The translations under genes and the position numbers were made by a program. DNA of 64,000 nt from JADKIH01 sp031427625 (lineage in GTDB: Bacteria; Bacteroidota; Bacteroidia; AKYH767-A; 2013-40CM-41-45), in contig JANPNV010000054.1 of NCBI GenBank assembly GCA_031427625.1, positions 1-64,000 on the forward strand, written 5' to 3'. Of the stretch, positions 1 to 6,775 are shown piece after piece; position 1 is the first letter of the stretch; each line of letters begins with the position of its first letter. The notes under the pieces are model-generated. The model saw nothing but the letters and a program-made list of their open reading frames with translations. It searched no databases and had not been told where the DNA came from.

Positions 1-2
1 AA

Positions 3-155
3 ACTTTTATAAAGTTGGTTGATGATATTTTAAAAGCAAAAAGTAGTAACGAGGATACGACAAAACTTGATAATGAAATCGACCAATTAGTTTACAAGCT
101 TTACGACTTAACAGAAGAAGAAATTAGTATTATTGAAAACAGTACAAATAAATAA
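3..155 (+). CDS. C-terminal end of a restriction-modification DNA methylase (partial)
   Basis: The third frame is open from the window edge to a TAA at 153-155 and encodes about 50 residues. The pattern (LVDDIL-K, then a D-LVYKLYDLTEEEI segment) is the usual extreme C-terminus of type II/IIG-like N6-adenine methylases of the Eco57I/TaqI kind, where it follows the target-recognition domain. Everything catalytic lies off the left edge. The stop overlaps the next start codon (TAATG), so the downstream rhuM-like gene is probably translationally coupled to it. The family call rests on the C-terminal motif only and could equally fit other adenine-methylase restriction enzymes. Confidence 0.7.
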   Translation, partial: TFIKLVDDILKAKSSNEDTTKLDNEIDQLVYKLYDLTEEEISIIENSTNK

Positions 156-394
156 TGGAAGAGAACATTATACTATACAGTACGGCAGCAGGGAAGGTAA
201 GCATACAAATTACCTATCAAAACGAGAGTTTTTGGTTAAGCCAAAAGGCTATTGCACAATTATTTAACTGCAGCACCGATAATGTGTCTTTACATTTAAA
301 GAATATATTTAATAGTGGCGAGTTAGTAGCTAATTCAGTTGCCGAGGATTTCTCGTCAACTGCCAGTGATGGTAAAAATTATAAAACAAAATAA
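155..394 (+). CDS. Truncated RhuM-family protein, N-terminal domain only
   Basis: This 79-residue ORF matches the N-terminus of the RhuM family: an ILY start, then WLSQKAIAQLF resembling the first helix of a helix-turn-helix, then LHLKNIF, then ASDGKNYKTK. Family members normally continue with a long segment beginning YNLD-IISVGYRV, which is absent because a TAA follows the YKTK motif directly. The ATG overlaps the stop of the methylase gene and the next gene starts 2 bp after its stop, so it sits in a tight operon. It may be a remnant or a functional stand-alone DNA-binding-like domain. RhuM proteins are of uncertain function and recur beside restriction-modification genes. An imperfect 27-bp palindrome lies inside it at 336-362. 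Confidence 0.75.
   Translation: MEENIILYSTAAGKVSIQITYQNESFWLSQKAIAQLFNCSTDNVSLHLKNIFNSGELVANSVAEDFSSTASDGKNYKTK
336..362. repeat. Imperfect palindrome inside the rhuM-like gene
   Basis: Arms CAGTTGCCGAGGA and TTCTCGTCAACTG flank a single central T at 349. Of 13 opposed pairs, 11 are Watson-Crick, one is G-T (347/351) and one is a mismatch (342/356). It lies just upstream of the codons for T-A-S-D-G-K, the part of the domain that corresponds to where the palindromes of the two downstream Bro genes sit. Confidence 0.75.
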
Positions 395-396
395 AT

Positions 397-717
397 ATGA
401 GTAGCCAAAATATTGTATTATTTGAAAACAGACAAGTACGCAGGTATTACGATGGTGAAAATGAAATTTGGTATTTTTCAATTGTAGATATTGTAGAAGC
501 ACTTACGAAGTCAGTAAATCCAACCGATTATTTAAAGAAATTAAGAAAGCGAGATGGTGAACTTGGTGCCTACCTGGGGACAAATTGTCCCCAGGTAGAA
601 ATGTTGTCGAATGGAAAGAAACGTAAGACTCTTGCTGGTACTGCTAAAGATATATTTCGTCTAATACAATCCATACCATCACCTAAAGCAGAAACTGAAA
701 AAGTAAAAGACAATTAA
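397..717 (+). CDS. Truncated Bro-N (antirepressor-like) protein
   Basis: The 106-residue product is a Bro-N domain, the fold found in phage antirepressors and baculovirus BRO proteins. Residues 4-45 (F-x-x-RQVRR, then WYFSIVDIVEALT and DYLKKL) and the FRLIQSIPSPKAE block near the end align with the full-length paralogue directly downstream. The homology stops right after SPKAE, where the longer protein continues with PFKLWLA, and the ORF ends after seven further residues. It therefore looks like a duplicate that lost its C-terminal half but kept the start codon and intact frame. A perfect 14-bp-arm palindrome lies at 570-598 within the coding sequence. Confidence 0.8.
   Translation: MSSQNIVLFENRQVRRYYDGENEIWYFSIVDIVEALTKSVNPTDYLKKLRKRDGELGAYLGTNCPQVEMLSNGKKRKTLAGTAKDIFRLIQSIPSPKAETEKVKDN
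570..598. repeat. Perfect 14-bp-arm palindrome inside the truncated bro gene
   Basis: The arms CTACCTGGGGACAA and TTGTCCCCAGGTAG are exact reverse complements around a single A at 584. The centre is the middle base of an Asn codon (583-585) in a T-N-C stretch. The palindrome of the next gene is centred on the middle base of the aligned Lys codon. Confidence 0.95.
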
Positions 718-728
718 AGATAAATGCA

Positions 729-1592
729 ATGAGTAAAGACACTGCCATAAAATTATTTGAAGCAAAACAAGTTCGTTCTTTATGGAACGAAGACCAAGAA
801 AAATGGTACATATCTATTGTAGATGTGGTTGGTATATTAACCGATAGCCCCAATCCAAATAATTATTGGAAAGTGCTAAAGAATAGGCTAAAAAAAGAAG
901 GTAGCCAGTTGGTTACAAAGTGTAACCAACTGAAAATGCAATCTGCCGATGGAAAATATTATAAAACCGATGTAGCCGATACCGAACAACTTTTTCGCCT
1001 CATTCAATCGATTCCATCGCCCAAAGCAGAGCCTTTTAAACTATGGCTGGCCACAGTAGCCGCTGAAAGATTGGATGAAATGCAAGACCCCGAATTGAGT
1101 ATTGACAGAGCATTGGAAAACTATTTGAAGTTAGGTTATTCAGAAAACTGGATAAACCAGCGGCTGAAAAGTATTGAAATAAGAAAAGAGCTTACAGATG
1201 AATGGAAAAAAAGGGGTTTGAAAGCAGGACAACAATTTGCGACACTTACCGATATTATTACGAAAGCCTGGAGTGATAGAACAACCAAAGAATATAAAAT
1301 GTTGAAGGGTTTGAAAAAAGAAAACCTTCGTGATAACATGACCAACACCGAACTCATTCTAAATATGCTTGCCGAGGCATCTACCAAAGATATATCGGTT
1401 GCAACCAATCCAAAAGATTTTGAAGAAAGTAAAAAAGTAGCTAATCAAGGTGGCAATGTAGCCAAAGTAGCGATGAAAGAATTGGAGGCAAAAACAGGAA
1501 AAAAAGTGGTAACCGCTATCAATGTAAAATCTGCATTGAAAGAAATAAAGGACGGGAAAAAACTTGCTTCAAAAAAGAAAAGAAAAAAATAA
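729..1592 (+). CDS. Full-length Bro-N family protein (prophage antirepressor-like)
   Basis: This 287-residue protein has a complete N-terminal Bro-N domain: residues 9-45 with F-AKQVRSLWN and WYISIVDVVGILT, then SADGKYYKTDVADTEQLF and the SIPSPKAEPFKLWLA block near residues 97-112. It continues with the C-terminal part usual for Bacteroidota members (ERLDEMQDPELSIDRAL, then a charged Lys-rich tail ending KKKRKK). Bro-N proteins are thought to bind DNA and act as antirepressors, but bacterial chromosomal members near restriction-modification genes have no settled role. It is the only one of the three neighbouring paralogue-like genes that is not truncated. A 12-bp-arm palindrome lies at 906-932. 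Confidence 0.85.
   Translation: MSKDTAIKLFEAKQVRSLWNEDQEKWYISIVDVVGILTDSPNPNNYWKVLKNRLKKEGSQLVTKCNQLKMQSADGKYYKTDVADTEQLFRLIQSIPSPKAEPFKLWLATVAAERLDEMQDPELSIDRALENYLKLGYSENWINQRLKSIEIRKELTDEWKKRGLKAGQQFATLTDIITKAWSDRTTKEYKMLKGLKKENLRDNMTNTELILNMLAEASTKDISVATNPKDFEESKKVANQGGNVAKVAMKELEAKTGKKVVTAINVKSALKEIKDGKKLASKKKRKK
906..932. repeat. Perfect 12-bp-arm palindrome inside the full-length bro gene
   Basis: The arms CAGTTGGTTACA and TGTAACCAACTG are exact reverse complements with a 3-base loop AAG (918-920). The centre is base 919, the middle of a Lys codon in a T-K-C stretch that aligns with the T-N-C stretch at the centre of the palindrome in the upstream bro gene. Confidence 0.95.
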
Positions 1593-1681
1593 AACGTTTT
1601 AACCCAAACGCATTACAAATAAATAACATAAATTAACAAACAACACAAATATTATCTGCAACTAAGGGCCTAGCTAAACAT

Positions 1682-1724
1682 GTTTGAGCTTTGCCGAACG
1701 AAGCAAAAATCAGCGAAGCTAAAC
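1682..1724. repeat. Imperfect hairpin with an alternative pairing partner
   Basis: GTTTGAGCTTTGC (1682-1694) can pair with GCGAAGCTAAAC (1713-1724) with one bulge and one G-T pair. The same left arm can instead pair with AGCTAAAC at 1672-1679, forming a short palindrome around AAACATGTTT (1676-1685). It may be a terminator for the bro operon or a piece of a dispersed repeat. There is no T-tract typical of an intrinsic terminator. Confidence 0.5.
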
Positions 1725-1875
1725 TTGGCATCTAATGAGGTGCTGGCTTGCAGTTTTGTTTATAATAACCCGCCCGAAATCAACTCCCCAAGTTTTCAGT
1801 AATTTCTCTTTTTAACTCCCGTATTATTTCCTTAAAACAAAACCCATCTACTAACACTTTTCCCAATAAAAACCC

Positions 1876-1883
1876 TAAATTTG
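1876..1883 (+). promoter_or_regulatory. Bacteroidota-type -7 element for nuoA
   Basis: TAAATTTG matches the TAnnTTTG consensus of Bacteroidota sigma-A promoters and lies 14 bp before the nuoA ATG. A T-rich run at about 1858-1861 could stand for the -33 TTTG, but the spacing is shorter than the usual 19-21 bp. Confidence 0.5.
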
Positions 1884-1897
1884 CCGGCTCAATTACC

Positions 1898-2260
1898 ATG
1901 GAAAACCACAGCCAATATCTTCCAATTGCTATTCAATTCATTGTGGCTCTAGGGTTTGTGGTCACAACAATGGTTGCCACACACTTGCTGGGGCCAAAAC
2001 GGAAGTCGAAAATTAAGCTCGATACATTCGAATGTGGCATAGAAGCGCAGGGAAATGCCCGCGCTCCTTTCTCTGTCAAATATTTTCTGGTAGCTATATT
2101 ATTTGTCCTATTCGATGTGGAAGTAATTTTCATGTACCCATGGGCAGTAAACTTCAAGGAACTGGGAATTACCGGACTGGTCGAAATGTTTGTGTTTATG
2201 GTCATCCTCCTAACCGGTTTTTTCTACATCATCAAAAAGGGCGCACTTAAATGGGAATAG
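1898..2260 (+). CDS. nuoA: NADH-quinone oxidoreductase subunit A
   Basis: A 120-residue membrane subunit of respiratory complex I. Three hydrophobic segments are visible (about 9-31, 64-86 and 93-113). The conserved loop between the first two contains K-L-DTFECGIEAQGNA, followed by YFLVAILFVLFDVEVIF, the signature acidic helix of NuoA/ND3 near the quinone channel. It is first in the nuo cluster and nuoB follows 22 bp downstream. The length and motifs are normal for the family. Confidence 0.97.
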   Translation: MENHSQYLPIAIQFIVALGFVVTTMVATHLLGPKRKSKIKLDTFECGIEAQGNARAPFSVKYFLVAILFVLFDVEVIFMYPWAVNFKELGITGLVEMFVFMVILLTGFFYIIKKGALKWE

Positions 2261-2282
2261 CAAACTGATGCTATAAAATAGA

Positions 2283-2846
2283 ATGAAGAATATTCAAAAA
2301 AATCAAGAAGGAGTTTCAGTATCAGCAGCACCGCCAGGCTATGAAGGCCCGGGATTCTTCGCAACATCTCTAGATAAAGTTGTCGGACTCGCACGTAAAA
2401 ATTCAATCTGGCCATTACCTTTTGCAACATCATGCTGCGGTATCGAATTCATGGCAACAATGGCTTCGACTTATGACCTCGGTCGCTTCGGATCTGAACG
2501 CCTAAGCTTCTCGCCAAGACAAGCTGACTTACTAATGGTCATGGGTACGATTGCAAAAAAAATGGGTCCCGTCCTTCGTCAGGTCTATGAACAAATGGCA
2601 GAGCCAAGATGGGTTTTATCAGTCGGTGCATGTGCATCTTCCGGAGGAATCTTCGACTCATATCCTGTTCTGCAAGGTATCGATCACATCATTCCTGTCG
2701 ATGTATACGTGCCGGGTTGTCCGCCTAGACCTGAACAAATATTAGAAGGCATTATGAATATTCAGCGACTCATTCAAAATGAATCACTGCGTCGCCGGCA
2801 TTCTCCTGAATACAAAGCATTACTTGCCTCATACGGCATCGAATAA
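2283..2846 (+). CDS. nuoB: NADH-quinone oxidoreductase subunit B
   Basis: A 187-residue peripheral subunit that carries the terminal [4Fe-4S] cluster N2, which passes electrons to quinone. The four expected ligands are present: the adjacent pair Cys51-Cys52 (ATSCCGIEF), Cys117 (VGACASSGG) and Cys146 (VPGCPPRPE). The stop is followed after 2 bp by the nuoC start, so the two are probably co-translated. There is nothing unusual in length or motif. Confidence 0.97.
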   Translation: MKNIQKNQEGVSVSAAPPGYEGPGFFATSLDKVVGLARKNSIWPLPFATSCCGIEFMATMASTYDLGRFGSERLSFSPRQADLLMVMGTIAKKMGPVLRQVYEQMAEPRWVLSVGACASSGGIFDSYPVLQGIDHIIPVDVYVPGCPPRPEQILEGIMNIQRLIQNESLRRRHSPEYKALLASYGIE

Positions 2847-2848
2847 TT

Positions 2849-3376
2849 ATGAAGCCTACCATCGAAGATATATCATCAGCACTGAAAGAGAAATTTGGCG
2901 ACGGAATTCTTGCTCAGGAACAGCAGTTTGATTTCCCCGTTTTCATAATCGATAAAAAAATCATCACGGCTGTTTTTCGTTTTTTATACGATGATGAGAA
3001 CTTTCAATTCAGATATCTCACTACAATTTGCGGAATACACAATCCCGCTATAGAAAAACCATTTGCATTGATGTATCAGGTGCACAGTCTTGTGCATAAC
3101 ATCCGCCTGCGATTCAAATCATTCGCGACGAAAGACGATCTTGAATTCGATACACTCATTCCTGTTTTCTCTGCCGCCAACTGGATGGAAAGAGAAGCAT
3201 TCGATTTCTACGGTTTCACATTTAAAGGTCATCCGAAGATGGTGCGCATACTCAACGTTGAGGACATGGACTATCATCCAATGAGAAAAGAATATCCTGT
3301 CGAAGATGAAACACGATACGATAAAGACGATACATTCTTCGGTCGCGAACCGGCCGGTTATAAGAAACTAATATAA
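2849..3376 (+). CDS. nuoC: NADH-quinone oxidoreductase subunit C
   Basis: A 175-residue subunit of the 30-kDa family of complex I. The diagnostic block near residues 105-155 is present: NWMEREAFDFYGFTFKGHP followed by the R-IL-ED segment and HPMRKEYP. It is a stand-alone NuoC, not fused to NuoD as in enterobacteria. It contributes to the connecting part of the peripheral arm near the quinone site. It is packed between nuoB and nuoD with 2-bp spacings. Confidence 0.96.
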   Translation: MKPTIEDISSALKEKFGDGILAQEQQFDFPVFIIDKKIITAVFRFLYDDENFQFRYLTTICGIHNPAIEKPFALMYQVHSLVHNIRLRFKSFATKDDLEFDTLIPVFSAANWMEREAFDFYGFTFKGHPKMVRILNVEDMDYHPMRKEYPVEDETRYDKDDTFFGREPAGYKKLI

Positions 3377-3378
3377 GG

Positions 3379-4590
3379 ATGGAAATCAGCACCGAAATAA
3401 ATAACGCAAAAGATAAGCAATACACGACGCTGAATCTCGGTCCGACGCATCCTGCCACGCATGGAATTTTTCAGAACGTGCTTACAATGGATGGGGAGAT
3501 TATCGTTGATGCAGTTTCTACAATTGGTTACATCCATCGCGCATTCGAAAAAATCGCAGAACATAAACCGTTTTATCAGGTCACTCCTCTGACAGACAGG
3601 ATGAACTATTGTTCGTCACCCATCAACAATATGGGGTGGTATATGACAGTAGAGAAACTTATCAAAGCTGAACTTCCTAAGCGCGTTGACTACATGCGCG
3701 TCATCATCATGGAGCTTGCCCGCATCTCTGATCATCTCATCTGCAACAGTGTTGTTGGAGTTGATACAGGAGCAATGACAGGTTTCCTCTATATTTTTCA
3801 ATGGCGTGAATTTATCTATGAAATTTACGAAGAGATCTGTGGTGCAAGATTGACAACTAACATCGGACGAATAGGCGGATTCGAACGCGACTTCAACGAT
3901 GTCGTATGGAGAAAAATCGATCACTTCGTCGCTGAATACCCGAAGATGCTTAAGGAATTTGAAAAACTCCTTGTGCGGAATCGCATTTTCATGGACAGAA
4001 CCATTGGCTGCGGACCTATATCAGCGGAACGTGCATTGAACTACAGCTTCAGCGGACCTAACCTTCGCGCCGCCGGCGTCGACTATGATGTTCGTCACAT
4101 GAATCCATATTCTTCCTATGAAGATTTTGATTTCGATATTCCCGTCGGCACAAATGGCGACACATATGACCGCTTCATGGTAAGAGAAGAAGAGATGTGG
4201 CAAAGTCTGAGCATCATTCGTCAGGCACTTGAAAAATTAAAAGCACTTCCCGACAAGAAAACATTTCATGCAGATATTCCATCATTCTACCTTCCTCCGA
4301 AAGAAGAAGTGTATAATAATATGGAAGCACTTATCTATCACTTTAAAATTGTCATGGGCGAAACCGACGTTCCAGTTGGAGAAGTTTATCACTGTGTTGA
4401 AGGTGGTAACGGTGAATTAGGATATTATCTCATCAGCGATGGCGGTAGATTGCCTTTCCGTTTGCACTTCCGCAGGCCATGTTTCATTTATTATCAGGCA
4501 TATCCCGAAATGATACGTGGCAGTTACCTCAGTGATGCTATCTTAACCATGAGTAGTATGAATGTGATTGCAGGAGAACTGGATAGTTAA
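3379..4590 (+). CDS. nuoD: NADH-quinone oxidoreductase subunit D
   Basis: A 403-residue 49-kDa-family subunit that forms the quinone pocket together with NuoB. GPTHPATHG at residues 21-29 is the conserved quinone-site loop. It is followed by IGYIHRAFEK and RMNYCSSPINNMGW, and the C-terminus has the family ending (R-P-F-YYQAYP, then IAGELD near the stop). The hydrogenase-like cysteine ligands are absent, as expected for complex I. A 112-bp spacer with short repeats separates it from nuoE. Confidence 0.97.
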   Translation: MEISTEINNAKDKQYTTLNLGPTHPATHGIFQNVLTMDGEIIVDAVSTIGYIHRAFEKIAEHKPFYQVTPLTDRMNYCSSPINNMGWYMTVEKLIKAELPKRVDYMRVIIMELARISDHLICNSVVGVDTGAMTGFLYIFQWREFIYEIYEEICGARLTTNIGRIGGFERDFNDVVWRKIDHFVAEYPKMLKEFEKLLVRNRIFMDRTIGCGPISAERALNYSFSGPNLRAAGVDYDVRHMNPYSSYEDFDFDIPVGTNGDTYDRFMVREEEMWQSLSIIRQALEKLKALPDKKTFHADIPSFYLPPKEEVYNNMEALIYHFKIVMGETDVPVGEVYHCVEGGNGELGYYLISDGGRLPFRLHFRRPCFIYYQAYPEMIRGSYLSDAILTMSSMNVIAGELDS

Positions 4591-4624
4591 TATTGAAGAA
4601 GGAATATTGAAGAATGAAGATTGA
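4589..4624 (+). repeat. Short repeat tract shared with the glmS downstream region
   Basis: Two 16-mers lie here: AATATTGAAGAAGGAA at 4589-4604 (overlapping the nuoD stop) and GAAGAATGAAGATTGA at 4609-4624. The first recurs on the same strand at 24669-24684. The second recurs in inverted orientation at 24711-24726. Both places are intergenic. Confidence 0.75.
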
Positions 4625-4702
4625 GTAAGAAGTAAGAGGGGGGACAGGTAATTGTTATTAACCTAATCAAAGTAATTTATATAATCAGCGAAACCAAGGT
4701 AA
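4591..4702. other. nuoD-nuoE spacer
   Basis: The 112-bp spacer starts with GAAGA-rich repeats and contains a small near-palindrome, AGGTAAT-tgtt-ATTAACCT at 4646-4664, with one extra base in one arm. No TAnnTTTG element stands out close to nuoE. It may hold an internal processing or attenuation site. Confidence 0.4.
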
Positions 4703-5224
4703 ATGACTTTTTCAAATATATCAATGGCTCTCGTACAGAGGATAATTAAACGTTATCCTGAAGGCAAACATAAGTCGGCTCTGATTCCCGTGCTTCATAT
4801 AGCACAAGCGGAGTTTGATGGCTGGCTGAGTGCGCAAACGATGGATTATGTTGCATCGGTGCTTAACATACAGCCCGTGGAAGTTTATGAAGTAGCATCT
4901 TTTTATTCGATGTTCAATCTGAAGCCTATCGGAAAATGTCATATCGAAGTTTGCAGAACTAGTTCTTGCTGGCTTCGTGGCGCAGAGGAATTAATTGACC
5001 ATCTCGAAAAGAAATTAAAAATAAAAGTAGGAGAGACAACGCCCGATGGTATGTTCACTCTGAAAACAGTCGAATGTCTCGGTTCATGCGGCACAGCACC
5101 TATGATGCAGGTGGGCGCCGATTATTTCGAGAACCTTACTTTCGAAAAAACGGATAAGCTTCTTGAGAAATTCCAAAACGAAGGGAAACGACGCACATAC
5201 ATGGATAAACCTCAAACAGCCTGA
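4703..5224 (+). CDS. nuoE: NADH-quinone oxidoreductase subunit E
   Basis: A 173-residue thioredoxin-like subunit that binds the [2Fe-2S] cluster N1a in the NADH-dehydrogenase module. The four ligands are visible as Cys84 and Cys89 (CRTSSC) and Cys125 and Cys129 (CLGSC). The YEVASFYSMF motif at 62-71 is typical. The stop TGA overlaps the nuoF ATG (ATGA arrangement at 5221-5226), indicating coupling with nuoF, its physical partner. Confidence 0.96.
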   Translation: MTFSNISMALVQRIIKRYPEGKHKSALIPVLHIAQAEFDGWLSAQTMDYVASVLNIQPVEVYEVASFYSMFNLKPIGKCHIEVCRTSSCWLRGAEELIDHLEKKLKIKVGETTPDGMFTLKTVECLGSCGTAPMMQVGADYFENLTFEKTDKLLEKFQNEGKRRTYMDKPQTA

Positions 5225-6525
5225 TGGGAAAACTTCTTTTAAAACATGATGATGTTCCCGGTATTCAATCGTATGATGTGTACAGGAAAAATGGCGGATA
5301 TGCTTCTGTAGAGAAAGCGATTAAAACAATGTCGCCAGAAGCTGTTACCGAAGAAGTAAAGAAGAGCGGATTGCGCGGACGTGGTGGTGCAGGTTTCCCT
5401 ACAGGAATGAAATGGAGTTTTCTTGCTAAGCCCGAAGGCGTAGCAAGATACCTTGTATGCAATGCCGATGAATCTGAACCCGGAACTTTCAAAGACAGGT
5501 ATCTGATGGAACGCATTCCACATTTGCTCATCGAGGGAATGATTACATCAAGTTTTGCCCTCGGTGCACTTACTTCATATATATATATCAGAGGAGAATA
5601 TTTCTACATCGTTTCAATATTAGAAAAAGCGATTGACGAAGCATACAAAAACGGATGGCTCGGAAAGAATATTCTCGGTTCGGGTTTTTCGCATGACCTA
5701 TACGTACATGTTGGAGCAGGAGCTTATATCTGCGGAGAAGAAACAGCATTACTCGAATCGCTCGAAGGCAAACGCGGAAACCCACGCATCAAACCGCCAT
5801 TTCCTGCCATCGCAGGTTTATATGGCTGCCCGACAGTCGTGAATAATGTTGAAACAATTGCAGCTGTAGTACCCATCATCAACGATAGCGGAGAAGAATA
5901 TGCAAAAATCGGAATCGGAAAAAGTACTGGAACAAAACTTATCTCTGCCAGCGGACATATTAACAAACCGGGGGTCTATGAAATCGACCTCGGTGTTCCC
6001 GTTGAAGAATTTATTTACAGTGATGCATATTGCGGTGGAATCCTTGGCGGAAAAAAACTAAAAGCAGTTGTTGCCGGTGGATCTTCTGTTCCGATACTTC
6101 CTGCAGAATTAATTTTGAAGACAGCTAACGGTGAACCTAGACTTATGTCTTACGAATCACTCTCCGATGGCGGCTTCGCTACCGGAACAATGCTTGGCTC
6201 CGGCGGATTTATAGTCATGGACGAAACAGTAAGCATCGTAAAAAATCTCTGGAACTTCACACGCTTCTATCATCATGAAAGCTGTGGTCAATGTTCGCCA
6301 TGCCGCGAAGGAACTGGATGGATGGAAAAAATATTGCACAGACTATTAGACGGCCATGGAAAAATGAGCGATGTTGATTTGCTATGGGATATTCAATCAA
6401 AGATCGATGGTAAAACTATTTGTCCGCTCGGTGATGCTGCAGCATGGCCTGTCGCAAGCGCTATCCGTCACTTCAGAAAAGAATTTGAAGCGTTAGTAGT
6501 AGTTAAGGATAGTGTATTGGCTTAA
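5224..6525 (+). CDS. nuoF: NADH-quinone oxidoreductase subunit F
   Basis: A 433-residue 51-kDa-family subunit that oxidises NADH through FMN and hands electrons to cluster N3. The nucleotide site GRGGAGFPTG (52-61), the FMN-site segment GAGAYICGEETALLESLEG (164-182) and the [4Fe-4S] ligands Cys354, Cys357, Cys360 (SCGQCSPC) and Cys400 are all intact. The length is normal. A 250-bp AT-rich gap follows before nuoG. Confidence 0.97.
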   Translation: MGKLLLKHDDVPGIQSYDVYRKNGGYASVEKAIKTMSPEAVTEEVKKSGLRGRGGAGFPTGMKWSFLAKPEGVARYLVCNADESEPGTFKDRYLMERIPHLLIEGMITSSFALGALTSYIYIRGEYFYIVSILEKAIDEAYKNGWLGKNILGSGFSHDLYVHVGAGAYICGEETALLESLEGKRGNPRIKPPFPAIAGLYGCPTVVNNVETIAAVVPIINDSGEEYAKIGIGKSTGTKLISASGHINKPGVYEIDLGVPVEEFIYSDAYCGGILGGKKLKAVVAGGSSVPILPAELILKTANGEPRLMSYESLSDGGFATGTMLGSGGFIVMDETVSIVKNLWNFTRFYHHESCGQCSPCREGTGWMEKILHRLLDGHGKMSDVDLLWDIQSKIDGKTICPLGDAAAWPVASAIRHFRKEFEALVVVKDSVLA

Positions 6526-6642
6526 AGTGAAAAAGTTAAAAACCGAATTTTTTAATCAGAAAATTACAAGAAACAATATAAGTATCAGCATCAGTAATTA
6601 TCAAATTAAAATAGTAAAAAAATAATTTTATAAAACAATAAA

Positions 6643-6683
6643 TCAGGAAGTCTAAAAATCAATTTCATTTTTTTAGCTTCTGA
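6643..6683. terminator. Imperfect hairpin in the nuoF-nuoG gap
   Basis: TCAGGAAG-TC-TAAAAA (6643-6658) faces TTTTTTA-GC-TTCTGA (6669-6683), forming an imperfect stem with a short AT-rich loop. It sits in a 250-bp gap (6526-6775) that holds no gene and is otherwise very AT-rich. It could be a terminator or attenuator that splits the nuo cluster into two transcripts. The structure is weak. Confidence 0.35.
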
Positions 6684-6775
6684 CTTAAAAATTATCTTCA
6701 TTAAGTTAATAGCAAACACAAAATAATCCTTTATCGATTATTTACATTTTGCTTTTTAACTTTTGACATATTAAC

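Larger units (their letters stand above)
1593..1897. other. Intergenic boundary between accessory genes and the nuo operon
   Basis: No gene is seen in this 305-bp gap. Its first 60 bases are AT-rich. Positions 1660-1780 are more balanced in composition and contain competing inverted repeats (1672-1690 and 1682-1724). The last 30 bases carry a promoter-like element for nuoA. The middle part resembles the structured spacers of a dispersed repeat, but only one copy is present here. Confidence 0.6.

Noticed and set aside
570..598. Palindromes as terminal inverted repeats of a transposable element
   Set aside because: Each palindrome is a compact hairpin centred in a conserved codon, not a pair of separated ends, and no transposase or target duplication is seen.
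570..932. The palindromes as a CRISPR-like array or simple tandem repeat
   Set aside because: The units differ in sequence, are unequally spaced (one per gene) and each lies within an intact reading frame.
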